From contig NMRA01000201.1 of NCBI GenBank assembly GCA_002633005.1, forward strand, positions 441,989 to 501,630: a stretch of 59,642 nt of DNA, read 5' to 3'. The notes below the pieces were generated by a model. That model had not been told where the DNA came from, did not search any database, and was given only the letters and a program-made list of their open reading frames with translations. Source of the DNA: Phoronis australis. Its lineage: Eukaryota; Phoronida; Phoronidae. The position numbers were made by a program, and so were the translations under genes. Positions within the stretch are counted from its first letter, which is position 1. Each line of letters begins with the position of its first letter. Below, piece after piece: positions 38,922-51,500 of this stretch.

Positions 38922-39549
38922 TGCAACATGAACCTCTTTACTATTAATTTACGTATTTTAAAATGTATGTTCCTTGCAACACGCGTCGCGTGTTTACGCT
39001 TGCGAACAAATGCCTTGAATATAGCGTTTTCTAAATGGATTGTCATGTATACTGGATCAAATCTATGTCTCCGCGGACACAAAAACATTTATTGGCTAGT
39101 GGCTGTCGGTAGGCAGTCTTTTTCGTGTATGAACCTACAAGTAAGTTCCGTTCATACAAGGCGTTTTTGCGGAAAAACTTGCAGAAACATTTTCCGTAAC
39201 ATGGGAAACTTTGTGCATTAAAACAAAAATTTCGGAACCATTGCATTTATTTAGACGCCTTAATATTTAACGCAGTTTTTTGACAAATTCGCATGAACGG
39301 GTCTTGCATTTTTCGTAATGTTTTATATGGGCGTGGTTGTTTTGCACAGCGGCATGAATGATGTATATGAAAACCGGTAATTCATTGGCCCTTTGTAAAA
39401 ATCATAGATTTACATCGAATAATTATCAATCAATCATCGAGAGAAATTAACCATTGATATTGGTTCCAACGTTTCATAATTAATTTTTTGACTTTTCGTG
39501 ATTTAAAANACGAAATTAGCTACTAAAAATCCCAAAAAATCTTACACGG
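38922..39549. other. Presumed upstream region of the cyclase gene
   Basis: The promoter and 5' untranslated region of the minus-strand cyclase should be here. No TATA box or other decisive element was recognised. A single N is at 39509. Confidence 0.25.
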
Positions 39550-39552
39550 GAT

Positions 39553-39654
39553 TAGGGAAACCCTCTCGCGACCTTCCTTCTCCTCGGCGCTACGCGCCTC
39601 GGATTGTTTCGAATCCTAAACCCCCCCCTTACTGAAATCTTAGATCTGCCACTG
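39553..39654. repeat. hAT-like MITE fragment, second subfamily
   Basis: GAAACCCTCTCGCGACCTTC, CTACGCGCCTCGGA and TTCGAATCCTAA match the reverse complement of 52045-52241. The right end ACTGAAATCTTAGATCTGCCACTG is a family terminus. Confidence 0.6.
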
Positions 39655-39949
39655 ATTTACAACCAGAAGAAAACACCGTGAAACTCTGGCTTTCAATCCA
39701 ATTGATAAATGTTGTTTCAGCTTCTAGGATGCCAATTTGAACAACGATATACCTGCCAAAGCTCTGACTATGAGACGCAAAGAGCATCACAGGAGGATAG
39801 AAGTTATGGACCTCAAGGAAAGAGTTCTTCTTTTGAAAGAAATGAAAAACCAGAAAGAAATAAGTAGATAAACGTAAGAAAGAACATGAATTTTTACCGT
39901 GTAACCAGATTTTATTAAATTTTGAAGAGTATAAGAACTTAATTGCAAG

Positions 39950-41400
39950 AGTAATTGAAATTAAGTCTTTAAAGTCGATGGAATTTAACGCCGTTTGGTA
40001 GAGTAACGGTAATTAGAATGTTAGCTGTTTCTAAACTTATTTTTTGTTGTCAAGTTCAGCAAGTCACCCAGTAAAATTCTTGAATGAATTGAATTTGACA
40101 TTCTTTAGATTTGTATGGCAGCCTCGTAATCATAAAATTAAACGAACTACGGCCTGTTTAGGACTAGATCAAGGGGGACTTCAAGTTGTTAATGTACATA
40201 CTTTCAGCAAAACTTTAAAACTCGCCATGGACCATAGATGTCTTGAAAGCCATGCGTCTAAACTGGTCAGTTACTATAATTTTACCCGTTTTTAAAGAAT
40301 TTTGCTTCATTTTGAGAAGACTTTATTAAGTCAAAGTTAACTCTAATTGATAATTCCTATTGGCGCGACGTTCTTGAAGTGTGACATCTTTCTATAAAAA
40401 AATAATCGTTGCGAGTGAAAAAGAGTTTTTGAATAAACCTTTCTGGTTTGATAGTAACTTGGGGATCGGAGGCAGAAGTGTTCTTTATAAGTCGTAAAAG
40501 GCTTAAGATTTATCAGAGATATGGCAATTTTGTTAGTTTATACAGTATGATAAACGGGTTCGATGTAAAAACAAACTTTGTAGAATAGAATGGTGTTGTT
40601 TCTGTTCTAAAATGATTTCAAAAAATCTATTTAAAAGTAAATTTAGTGTTAATGTCTACATGTATTCTCTTTGTATAGCTTTAGCAATTACTCACTTACA
40701 GAAAGATGTAAAGGCATTTTTGTTCTAAGTATCTTTAACGACATTAAGAAACCTAAGTCAGAGTGTAAATGGGAAATAGAGTTAGGAGATAGTTTAGAAT
40801 GGAAGAAAATACATGTATATGCATTGCCTTATGAAATTACAAAAGATTCCAACATTAGATGGTTCCAATTTAGAATAATGCACAAGATTATTGCATTAAA
40901 TTCTTTTTTAGTCAAAATCTAAGTTCGAGATTCCAATTTATGTTCCTTCTGTAAAAAAGCTCCTGAGACGCTGTCGCACCTTTCTTTGGGAATGCCGCCC
41001 CGTAGAAGACTTTTGGAAGGAATTCAGAAAACTACTTCAAAAGCGTCTCATTCAGCTTCCCAACTATTTCTCTTACAAACGTGTTATTCTTGGACTTTAT
41101 GAGACACATGATTTTCTATTTAACATTTTGCAATTATTAGCTAAACAGTACATTTAGAAGGAGAGATGTCATAAAAATACACGAAGTTCATGAGTACTAT
41201 ATTTAATAATGCTAAAAAATTAATTGCATATAAAAAATTGTGTATGACAGCTTCTCTGGGAAATGGGAAAATTTTATTGTTCACCTTAACTTCACGTAGC
41301 AGTTGGAGAATGGTCTCTCCCAACGGTGTGCATGCGTGAATGAATGGTTGTATTTGTTTGTTTGTTTGTTTGTTTATGTACTTGTTTATCAATGACAATA
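39950..41400 (+). mobile_element. 3' end of a LINE (non-LTR retrotransposon), degenerate
   Basis: Broken pieces of the region after the reverse transcriptase core appear in order: NLTPFGRVTVIRMLAVSKL at about 39985, FLNELNLTFFRFVWQPRNHK and CLGLDQGGLQVVNVHTFSKT at 40080-40220, EWKKIHVYALPYEITKDSNI and WFQFRIMHKIIALNSFLVKI at 40800-40920, then LCSFCKKAPETLSHL (zinc-knuckle-like C..C..H) near 40940. These are hallmarks of L1/Tx1-type elements. The frame is broken several times. The element ends in (TTTG)n at about 41350-41375 and CAATAAACATATG. The catalytic YADD part is not present: a 5'-truncated insertion. Confidence 0.8.
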
Positions 41401-41419
41401 AACATATGAAGAAAAAATG

Positions 41420-41542
41420 TTTGGGCCCCCTTTTGATATCTTAGATTCGCACACTTTCGTGTTGGGAATTAATCGCCCTCCATGACTGCAATCTCCCTAT
41501 AATTTATCGGCGTACAAATGTGATGTTGCTTACTAGAAAGTC
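41420..41542. other. Short intergenic segment with a MITE-like terminus
   Basis: GGGCCCCCTTTTGATATCTTAGATTCGC near 41422-41450 resembles the right end of the hAT-like MITEs, without a partner end. Confidence 0.3.
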
Positions 41543-41698
41543 CAGTGCTGTAGTGGTAAAATTATAGGTAAGTAGGCGCCCAAAGCCCACAGTATCACCT
41601 TGAGCACTGAACGTAACTTACGGTGCGTAGGCGCTTCGTTCGAATGCCAAAAGGTGGTTGGCTGCGCCAACTTGCGCCTACGCCCCACTACAGCACTA
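41543..41698. repeat. hAT-like MITE, CAGTGCTGTAGTGG family, copy 2
   Basis: A 156 bp element with a perfect 8 bp target duplication AGAAAGTC (41535-41542 and 41699-41706). It begins CAGTGCTGTAGTGG and ends CCACTACAGCACTA. Confidence 0.9.
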
Positions 41699-41706
41699 AG
41701 AAAGTC

Positions 41707-42197
41707 TCTCGTTGAGCAACGTGTGCATCAAATTTGCTTTTGAACTTCGTATAAATGAATGATAAAAGAAATCTTTTGTGGTACCAATGTTTGTACAAAT
41801 CATATCATTTTAATTATATAGCATATTATAAAAGAACCATTACTCAATATTTTGATTTTAGAAGTTCTGTGGCAAAATGAAATTAAGGACGTTCTCGCTT
41901 AGCTAGGGCATCAAGCACCATCCTGCTTTACTCTTAAAGGAACATGTTAACGGACGAGTGTACTGTGGTGCCATAACTAAATTTTGGTTTTGGTGATCAT
42001 CTACGACGAAAGATGCGTTTCGTTCAATCGTCCCGGTTAACTGCCAATAATGTAGCACTCGAGGTCATACCGCTAACCCCATCTCTTAGCAAACGTGAAC
42101 ATTGCATGAACGTGCATAAATGTATAAAGGAAGCGTCTTTTCCCTTCACTTAATTAGGATAACTTCATAAACGACAACGGTTCATGTTACTGCGTGT
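41707..42197. other. Intergenic, nothing recognised
   Basis: No gene or defined repeat was seen. Confidence 0.3.
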
Positions 42198-42203
42198 TTT
42201 ATT
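42198..42203 (-). terminator. AATAAA polyadenylation signal of the cysteine-rich gene
   Basis: TTTATT on the plus strand is AATAAA on the minus strand, about 100 bases after the stop codon at 42302. Confidence 0.5.
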
Positions 42204-42301
42204 AGCCAATAGGTGAACACGAATTTGCCACGTAGCCGAATAATAGTAATGGACAAAATTACATCCAATAGCATAATGTGATTTCTCTTAAGCGCTGATA
42301 C

Positions 42302-42508
42302 TCAAATGCACTGGATTGCGAGGTGATTACTCCAAGGGGAGTCTTTCCGTTTTTCTCCAATTTCGAAGCTGAACTGTGATCCTGGACAACACACAAGTCC
42401 GTTTGCGCTGCTCTTTTCTTTGAAAAGTTCACCTGTATCCGGGTTCTTTCTTGTATTTACAACATACTCTCCACGAGGGATGCAATCGTGCGTGATCGAC
42501 TTCTTAGG
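42302..42508 (-). CDS. Cysteine-rich secreted protein, exon 3 and stop
   Basis: The acceptor is TTTTTTATCTTTAAG. It encodes PKKSITHDCIPRGEYVVNTR, then GLVCCPGSQFSFEIGEKRK, and ends AIQCI before TGA at 42302-42304. Confidence 0.65.
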   Translation of the reverse strand, partial: PKKSITHDCIPRGEYVVNTRKNPDTGELFKEKSSANGLVCCPGSQFSFEIGEKRKDSPWSNHLAIQCI

Positions 42509-45500
42509 CTTAAAGATAAAAAAGTTTCTAAGTTGTAGCTGTCTTCAGGATCACGTAATGGGTAAGACCTTTAGACAAGAAGAAACCAGCTAAACTAGGA
42601 ATATCGGACAGAAAAGGATAGAGGGTCCAAATCAGAAATAAAGAAGTTAGAAGCGGTTACCCACCATCAGGTTTCAAAGTACTCCAATTGAAAATGGAAA
42701 CCTGAACAAAATTGTAATTTCTTCCAAAAAGTCCACGCCCTCAGCCTACGCTGACCCTTATGTCCTAGATTACATGACAATTACATGCTAGGCATGTGCT
42801 ATAGTCAAGAAGCATGTGTTCCAACAAAACACTGACACGTTTGAATAAAAACAAAACCGTACTTGGTTTGTTTTTGCGACCTAATTTTCGCGTTGAAAGG
42901 AAATCAGTCTACTGAGAAGGCACACGTAAGAAATGTTCCCGGTCTTTTTCATCGTCCATGAAGGGATTTCGCGCCCGTATTTGGACAGGTAGTTGCAACT
43001 TACCAAGCAATGAAACTGGTAGATGTAAATATGCCTGAGCGCCACTTGATGGTCAGGGTCGCAGCACACGAACGAAGGACACGTCAGCTGGCGAAAGCGG
43101 CCTGTTGCGAACACACTGCCAACAGACATTTCTGTTCCCCAATTGGTGTACGTCTTGCAGCAGCCAGATACGTCATCAGTGGAACCTTTGGGTTTGATTT
43201 TCGTGCCAGCTTCGGACTGTAAATAGCACAGTGGAAAATAGTTGTTTTTTGTGACTGGGTATTTCACAAGATTGGTATAAAATTCTTATGAAGAATGGCA
43301 AAAATTGTTGAACACACATCAATGTTCAGGATTAATGACTCAGCGACATTTGCTCGAGTTCTCGGTGTCTTAAGCGGTCGTTCACAGCGAAAAATAGCTG
43401 TCATCTTAATCATCAGCTTTCTTATTTCTCTTGGCTGTCTGATTTATTTTTGCCGTGTGAGCGACCGGCATAGATACAGAGAGCGCGAGCGAATATCGTT
43501 GAAATTTATCAATTGTGAACATTGTTGTGCGTTCAACCGACTTTATCTATGGAGGGGGCTGGTGCCATATTATTCATAAATAACGAATTAATAAAACAAC
43601 TAGGAAGATAAACGAGTTGCTGTTTGTTGCCTCATAAGATCCTAGGTATCACGTACCGGTTTTGGGGCTAAGAGATTTACGATATCCAACTTTTAGACGG
43701 TCGGAACCACAAGTGCCACCCCTATTGGCAAGTAAGCATGATTAAACAGAACACTTTTGTACGGAGCTTCTTGTATAAAATGATGTTATTTTACTAAGCG
43801 GACTTTTCCCATTTGCAAAATTTAAAAATGCTTGTTTTGTAGTAAAACGAAACTCCTTAAAATGTAGTATTTTTACCCAAGGAACATGATACATATACCA
43901 TTGTCCAAAGTTCTATTGCAGAGCAGACACTTTTGTAGACTTCGGCATTCCCTTAGGAGAGTTTTTTGCGGCCCATGCCAAATGTCATCGTAAACACGTC
44001 TCATGGTTATCGCCTATGGGGCACTATCATTGTTTTCCTTTGTTGCGTCTTTGTTGGATAAAACAATGCAGATCGCACGGATATCGTACCTCGGGCGCAC
44101 ATCAGCCGGTAACCGGTAACTGCCTACCATTTCTTTATCATAAGAACGAAAAACAAAGTTAACAAAGGATGCATCTATCTACCGGTCTCTATGCGACGAT
44201 CTTGCAATTTAATTTTCCGTGGGTGATAATTGAATCGGTGGAGGACTATCGGAAATTTGACCTATCTGAAACGCTCGCCTTTCAAACGTCACCAACATCC
44301 TGGCCTACGATATGTTCAGTAGAAGTGTCCCCGTATAAGATTGAATCTGTCTCCCATGTGAAGATTTCCACCTTTTATGAGACAACACCGGGAGCACTGT
44401 TTATAATTCCCACATCCCGAAATACCACAATGTCACTGGAATACTGCAATATTCCTCCACCATCCTACATTCTGTACGCACTTGAAGGGCACTTGTCTCA
44501 AGGTTGCTCACTATACACGAGACCACGATTTCGAATAGGGAATATGTAGTGCGATCACACTACATGTAGCTTGACAGAACTGGGCTGAGAAAAAAACCGG
44601 TTTAATGGGGTTATTCGGAAAATCTACAATAACTAGAGGGCGTGCGTGTACTAGTGGTGATAGATTAACAGCCTCGATTTCGCGAGCCCTTTAAATACAT
44701 GGTGAAATGGCTTGCAGCCGTGCCAACTGAATCTGAGATTGCGTAAAAAGAGTGCTTCTATGCGAAGAAGTAAGCACGACCTCATACAAAGGTAAGGTTT
44801 GTGATTATTTTAACGATTATTCCATGATTATTCTACCGATGCCTGTTAACTGAGGCACGTACTCGCCGATGTCGACTTCGCGGCAGTCAGTCGCCAGCCA
44901 GAGTCTGGTTAATCTTTGTATGTTGTGATATGTGATACGATACTTGACGTAGCAATCGGGATCTTTTCGTACATGAAAGCATTATTATTGCTTGGAATGA
45001 TTTCTAAAAGTTTATCAGTGACAGTTACATCAATCAATGCTGAATGTTTATGCTGTCAACTCGATACAGGTTAATGAGTTAAGATTACAATCCAATCCCA
45101 ATGGCAAAGGGTACGTGAGTGATAAATATCCATTGCATTAGACTATTTGTTTACTCCCTATCATACATGTATGTCTTCTGGAAATCTATTACACGTTGAC
45201 GAAATGGAAATCTATCACGTCAGTTTTCACGTAACCTTTGTTTTTTAGGTTTGAAGGCTTGTACTGTGCAGAGGAGATATGCATCGCTTCTGCACCGTCC
45301 CTGAATGGACAAAAATTGGTTTTTAGCATTTGACTGCAGCTAACCAACAAGATCTTCCCATCCAGTGCAGATCTGTTGTCAAAGCCTACTTTCAATATTG
45401 GAGACAACGAACAAAGCCTTTGAAAAGGAACAGCTATTTTTAAAGTCATTTTGTTAAATTACTTATTCAGGTCCCGAGGGGGGATTGGCATGGGGGGTTG

Positions 45501-48500
45501 TAATATTTGGTACAACTGAATGTGTGGAAATAACAGGTAATACATGTTTGGGGAAAAGAGCATGGTGAGGTAATTCTTAACCTTCACGAAGTCCCTTCAA
45601 GTTGATTTCATGAAACTGTTTTGCTACTTGTATCAATTGTAAAACCACGAAAATATATTACATTTTCCGAATTCACAGTGACTGAATAGTCTTAACTCAT
45701 GCCTTGAAATGTTGCAAGTCGTTATAAATTCAAATGACTGCCATTTTTGTGAAAATTGCATTTTTGATGGTGCCTTACGATTTGTAATTACTCTTAAACA
45801 ACAGAAAGATTATCCATCATTTTTAAATGACCCAAGTCTTCATATCTTCTATTAGAAGAAAAACGGTTCCCTCAACCTTAAGCTACATGTAGAAGTATGC
45901 TTGACAGACCCATGAACCTGTAATCTGAGTTTAAAATTGCTGAAAGTATCAAAATTAAAAAGGCTTGAAAATGGGTAACAAAGGTTTGAAGTTGTCTCAA
46001 AAAACTTGTATATTTTACAGACAAGGGATGCGTTTAAAGAATTGTTATGGCTAGGGATAAAAAATAAAGACACAGTTTTATGCAATACTCATATACAGTA
46101 CACCCTTGGTTTCTGAAAATAGTAATTATTTATTTTTATGTGAAACTGTAGACCAATCACCATATATTTTTGAAAAACAGGGATAACACTTTTGATCCAA
46201 TCTGGAGTACTTAATTATTCATATTTCAATATTTGTTCCAGGTTCAGTGACATTTTAAGGCCACTTCAAGCTGTATCATAGACAAGCTTTGTTACTCCGT
46301 TCTCTTCCCACAGCACTTCCACACACCAGCAGTGCTGCATGGCACAATGTGCAAGTCAGTGGCCCTGGAGAAATGTGAATCGCAGTACTAAGTTACCGTA
46401 AGACAATGTGCCAGTGGAGTGTCTGTGTATGCAGACGAAATATATCTGACTGCTACACAAATAAGCCTTGTTGGTGAGGATGCCCTTTCATAGGCAATGA
46501 GTCATGTGTGGACAATAGCTTATTTCCTTTCCTGGAAAAAACATGAGGGACTGAAGCTAAAGAAGACCTAGTCACACTCTGGTCTAGTTCAGAGTCTTAT
46601 TTTGGGATCAAAACGATTCAAGTGATATGCTGCTGTGTTTACCTTCAAGGGTCTAATTGTGGATGTTATTGGGGCTGAATGAGGTTACATGAAAGAAAGC
46701 CACGTGTTGAAACTGGACCTTTTTTACAAGCGCTTCTATAGGCCATTGAAACTAGACCCCAGTGAAATGAAAGCCAAAAGCTGAGTGACATTAAATTTTC
46801 CTTTCAGAAGAAAGGCTTTATACTATTGGTAAAAACTTTTTAATTTGGTACAGATTATGGGGAAATGACATTCAGTGACTGCATCGATTGTCTTATTGAA
46901 TGTTTTCAATTGTGGCTAGCTGGATAAGAATCTGCTATGAACAAGATTCGAAAATAAAAAATTATCAGTGTATTTAAAAACAAATGGCAAACTGAAAAAG
47001 CACAGAAAGAAACAACATTGCAACATTGCNTAAGGCTTAGCGCGACGACGTATTTTGATAAAAATTCCACCTTTTACCAGTTGTTTACATGCAGACAGCC
47101 ACGCATTCGCAATTCAATCACCACTAGTACAGCAGCGACACCGCGAGGAGAATTCTCCGAATAGCCCCTTTACTTTGCAATGTACGGGGACCCAGAATTA
47201 TATGCACAATAGAGTTTTAAAGGTGGGAAATGCGTATCATGATACGTAATAGAACCAGGTTGTTTGGGCATAGAACCTTTCAGTTTACCTTTTGAGTTTT
47301 TTGCCCACGCATCTTGGATTCGCTAGTCAGCCCGTGCTGACTAGCTGTATGAATAATGGCCTTGGGGTAGACTATGCAAAAACGGTTATCACATTCCAAA
47401 TTATCGGATTTTCAGGGATATCATGGCCTATTATGGAGCGACGGCCTATTTCTTAGAACCTTACTGCGTCTTGATTCAGTTAATGGCGGAATATTTGATA
47501 TTAGACAACCGTCCTATGGGTTAAAAACTTTTGCTCAAGTGAACATGTTTTGTCTACTTATAATCGACATTTGAAGTTCGTTGAGCGAGTGGACATATTT
47601 CGGGGCCATGAGATCCATCGTATTTTTTGGAACACGTCGTACGGTTGTAGTAGCCGGGCAGCAGATAGGCGGAGAGAGATAAAACATTTTGTCTGGGTGT
47701 GTAAAAATCACACTCTGTGGCTGCTTTTGTTTACCGCTCTACATATATATATATATAACGGTCCAAAAGACCGGTACCGGTTTGCTGCCTCGTCGACAGC
47801 CGCAGAAATTGACTGGAAATTACGTCAGTTTCACGACAGAGTGATGAAGCAGACATTTACCAATCAAGAAAGGTTTCTCCCATAATTTTTTTACCAAAGC
47901 GTGTCCGCTTCTTGAAATTTGACTTACCTTGGCGATGAGTCACGGAACTGTAGTGTCTGCGGGAAGTGTGACATATTCACAGTTTCTGTTTACGGTTATT
48001 ATACTAAATACCACGGCTCATATTCAGAGAAATAGCTAAATATTTTGACAGTAGGCAAATCAATTTTATGAAAAGAACCACAATGGAATGAAAAACAACA
48101 ACCAAACAAAATAACAACTTTTTATACTGAGGTGTTATCAATTCATTTTTAAGGACATCCTGGCCGGCATACATGACCCGTTCCCGAACTGGTGTAAAGA
48201 CAACTTTGGTCACGGAAATAGACGAGAACAATCGACAATTTTCAGATTTTTGCCGAAGTACAAAATTATGTTCAAAAGGCGATAAGTGAAAAAAGGAAAC
48301 ATTATACCGTTTTGCATTTTATTTAATTTGGTGCTCTTTGAGATATGGGGCTTGTTCCAGAAAACTGACTTAAGTTCATTTTTACTTAAGTCTAAGGTTT
48401 GTCTCAACCTCCAAAATTTGATACTTCCACATCCGGTAAGTTAGCCAACATTAAGATAAAGCTTATGTCAAAAGCTCAAGTCAAACGTAAGATCTCTTTC

Positions 48501-51500
48501 CTGAAGCAATTTGAATTATATCTTAAAATTGACTGAAATTTAGGTTTTGTCTTAGCTAAGTCAATTTTCTTGGAACAGACCCATGGTCTTTAAATTAAAG
48601 AGCTGAACNCAGCCGCAGAAATTGACGGGAAATTACGTCAGTTTCACGACAGAGTGATGAAGCAGACATTTACCAATCAAGAAAGGTTTCTCCCATAATT
48701 TTTTTACCAAAGCGTGTCCGCTTCTTGAAATTTGACTTACCTTGGCGATGAGTCACGGAACAGTAATGTGTCTGCGGGAAGTGTGACATATTCACAGTTT
48801 CTGTTTACGGTTATTATACTAAATACCACGGCTCATATTCAGAGAAACAGCTAAATATTTTGACAGTAGTCAAATCAATTTTATGAAAAGAACCACAATG
48901 GAATGAAAAACAACAACCAAACAAAATAACAACTTTTTATACTGAGGTGTTATCAATTCATTTTTAAGGACATCCTGGCCGGCATACATGACCCGTTCCC
49001 GAACTGGTGTAAAGACAACTTTGGTCACGGAAATAGACGAGAACAATCGACAATTTTCAGATTTTTGCCGAAGTACAAAATTATGTTCAAAAAGGCGATA
49101 AGTGAAAAAAGGAAACATTATACCGTTTTGCATTTTATTTAATTTGGTGCTCTTTGAGATATGGGGCCCGTTCCAGAAAACTGACTTAAGTTCATTTTTA
49201 CTTAAGTCTAAGGTTTGTCTCAACCTCCAAAATTTGATACTTCCACATCCGGTAAGTTAGACAACATTAAGATAAAACTTATGTAAAAAGCTCAAGTCAA
49301 ACGTAAGATCTCTTTCCTGAAGCAATTTGAATTGTATCTTAAAATTGACTGAAATTTAGGTTTTGTCTTAGCTAAGTCAATTTTCTTGGAACAGACCCAT
49401 GGTCTTTAAATTAAAGAGCTGAACGGCGATCACATGCGTCTGTCCGTCCAAGTGTACTGCGACAAAAGAGATCACGCAAGCCATCGCCAGATAACGTCAT
49501 GCGTTACAACAGAAGCTGGTGACGCCACTAATTTCTCTTGCTAGTGCCAAAAGAAAACAAACAGGACATATTGTTCAAAGTCTCTCGCCATTTGCTTCAA
49601 AATTAACACGCGCCAACAGCTCTCGCATTAGAAGCTTAAAAATTCGGCCGCTACCAAATTTTCATTCAAATCCAAGTTAGATTTTTATACTGTAACGTGT
49701 TATTTTAAACACATTCTCCTTATTGACGTACACAATCATATATTTGTCAGTTAACTTTTGGACAGGGGTACTTGTCTCACGAAACAAGCAACTTATTTTC
49801 AAGTATTTGATGATGGAAGAAGCACATGTGCACCAAATTCGTGCTTGAAAGTTTTGGAACCTAATGGATTTTGTAAAAGCCTGTATTGTTCACTGAAACT
49901 TTTTCCCCACAAGACTTGAAAATTAAGATTTCGTGTTTCAGTGGTTGCACTTACATTAGTGTGTCTCAGAGGCAATAAAAACATTTTGTCACAAGAGAAT
50001 CCGGCTGACAAAGATGAGAAGCACAAATGATATTGAAAAATATGCAAATATCCTTCGTCTTTGATCGTCGAAAACTATGTAACACATGGTTTTAGAGGCA
50101 AGCGCAACTCAGAAGCGAAGATCTAAATGTCTAGCCTGATCCGTTTAAGTTCGGTGAAATTTAATAAAGTCGGTGGGTACATTAAAGACCAAATGTTTGT
50201 TGTCATGAGACCACGTGACAACAAATGTCTGGCTTCAGTTTACTTGAAGCGAAGAGCGCGATCTCATAGCGTTTCGTCGTGAGTACAGGGAAAGATTTTA
50301 TAGCATCTTTGGTACAGTATAGCCTAATGAGCATCGTAACCAGTTTGCAGGTCATTACATCACCAGTTTGCATATTTTAATTAATTTGATACCAGCAAGA
50401 GTAGTTAATTAAGCTTCTCATTTTGACGAGTACACGAGGTATGATTGCTTCGCATGAAAAGTCCATTTATTGTGATCACGTGCAGTGCTGTAGTGGTAAA
50501 ATTAGAGGTAAGTAGGCGCCCATGCAGAGCCCCCGTATCACCTACAGCACTGAACGTAACTTACGGTGAGTAGGCGCTATGTTCAAATGCCAAAAGGTGC
50601 GGGTTGGCTGCACCAACGTGTGTCTACGTCCCACTACAGCACACGTGCAGTGTAGTCTGTTACAAATTGAAAAAAGGACAACTGCAATGAATCCGGTTGA
50701 GACTTACATGTCCACGTGAATGCCTCGCCTAGCGCGTTCACGAACAAATTTTGCTAGTGATACAGAAGTACCTGAGTCTCACGCATTACGAAACGAACAA
50801 ATGTTGCCACAATGATAGAAATAAATTCCACTTTTACAAGATTTTATCAGAGAGAAACTAAAAACAGGTGTACAAGCAAGACTTGCCTGACACGATTAAA
50901 ATCAGGTTTATTTACGTACACTTGAAATTCAAAGAATATGTGGTTTTAGAGAGGCGTGCCAAATTTGTGATTGCAGATCCGTCTTGGCCTTACGCCAGTT
51001 GTAATGCATTTTGCAGTCGTCTGGTAGACGTTTGGAAATGGCTGCGTCATTTCCACTAATTTTCAAGGATTGGCTTAAAGTTTAACCGCAACTATTTCAA
51101 CCTGTTTTCAAACTTCAGTTTTCATCCTAATAATAGGTAGACGATGGCATGAATCATCTGGAGTAAGGCTTGAATACCCAGTCGTTGACGCGATATTTCA
51201 CGTGTTTATGATGTATTATTCCGCAGGCGCGAGGAGGAGTTTCTTTAATAACTTTGTCACTTTTGATAAAATGTTCGGTACTGACGTCACATATTTGTCT
51301 TGAAAAATACCCGGACTCTTGTCCACGTTGGTATGATTAGCAGCGAAACGTGATTGAAAGTTCTAAATTCCAACGAACACATGTATTTTAGCACGAGCTT
51401 TTTCTTCGTTAACATGTTACATTTTAGATAATTCATTGGCGCTCTTGTTGTTTTAGCGCCGTTATTTTTTACGTCCAAATCACAATTTAGAGACTATTCT

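Noticed and set aside
44169-44549. 126-codon plus frame with ATG
   Set aside because: No recognised domain, signal peptide or splice context, and it lies in an intron of the opposite strand.
46240-46800. Fragments including VYADEIYL that recall a reverse transcriptase
   Set aside because: Interrupted by many stops, with only one short motif-like match; could be chance.
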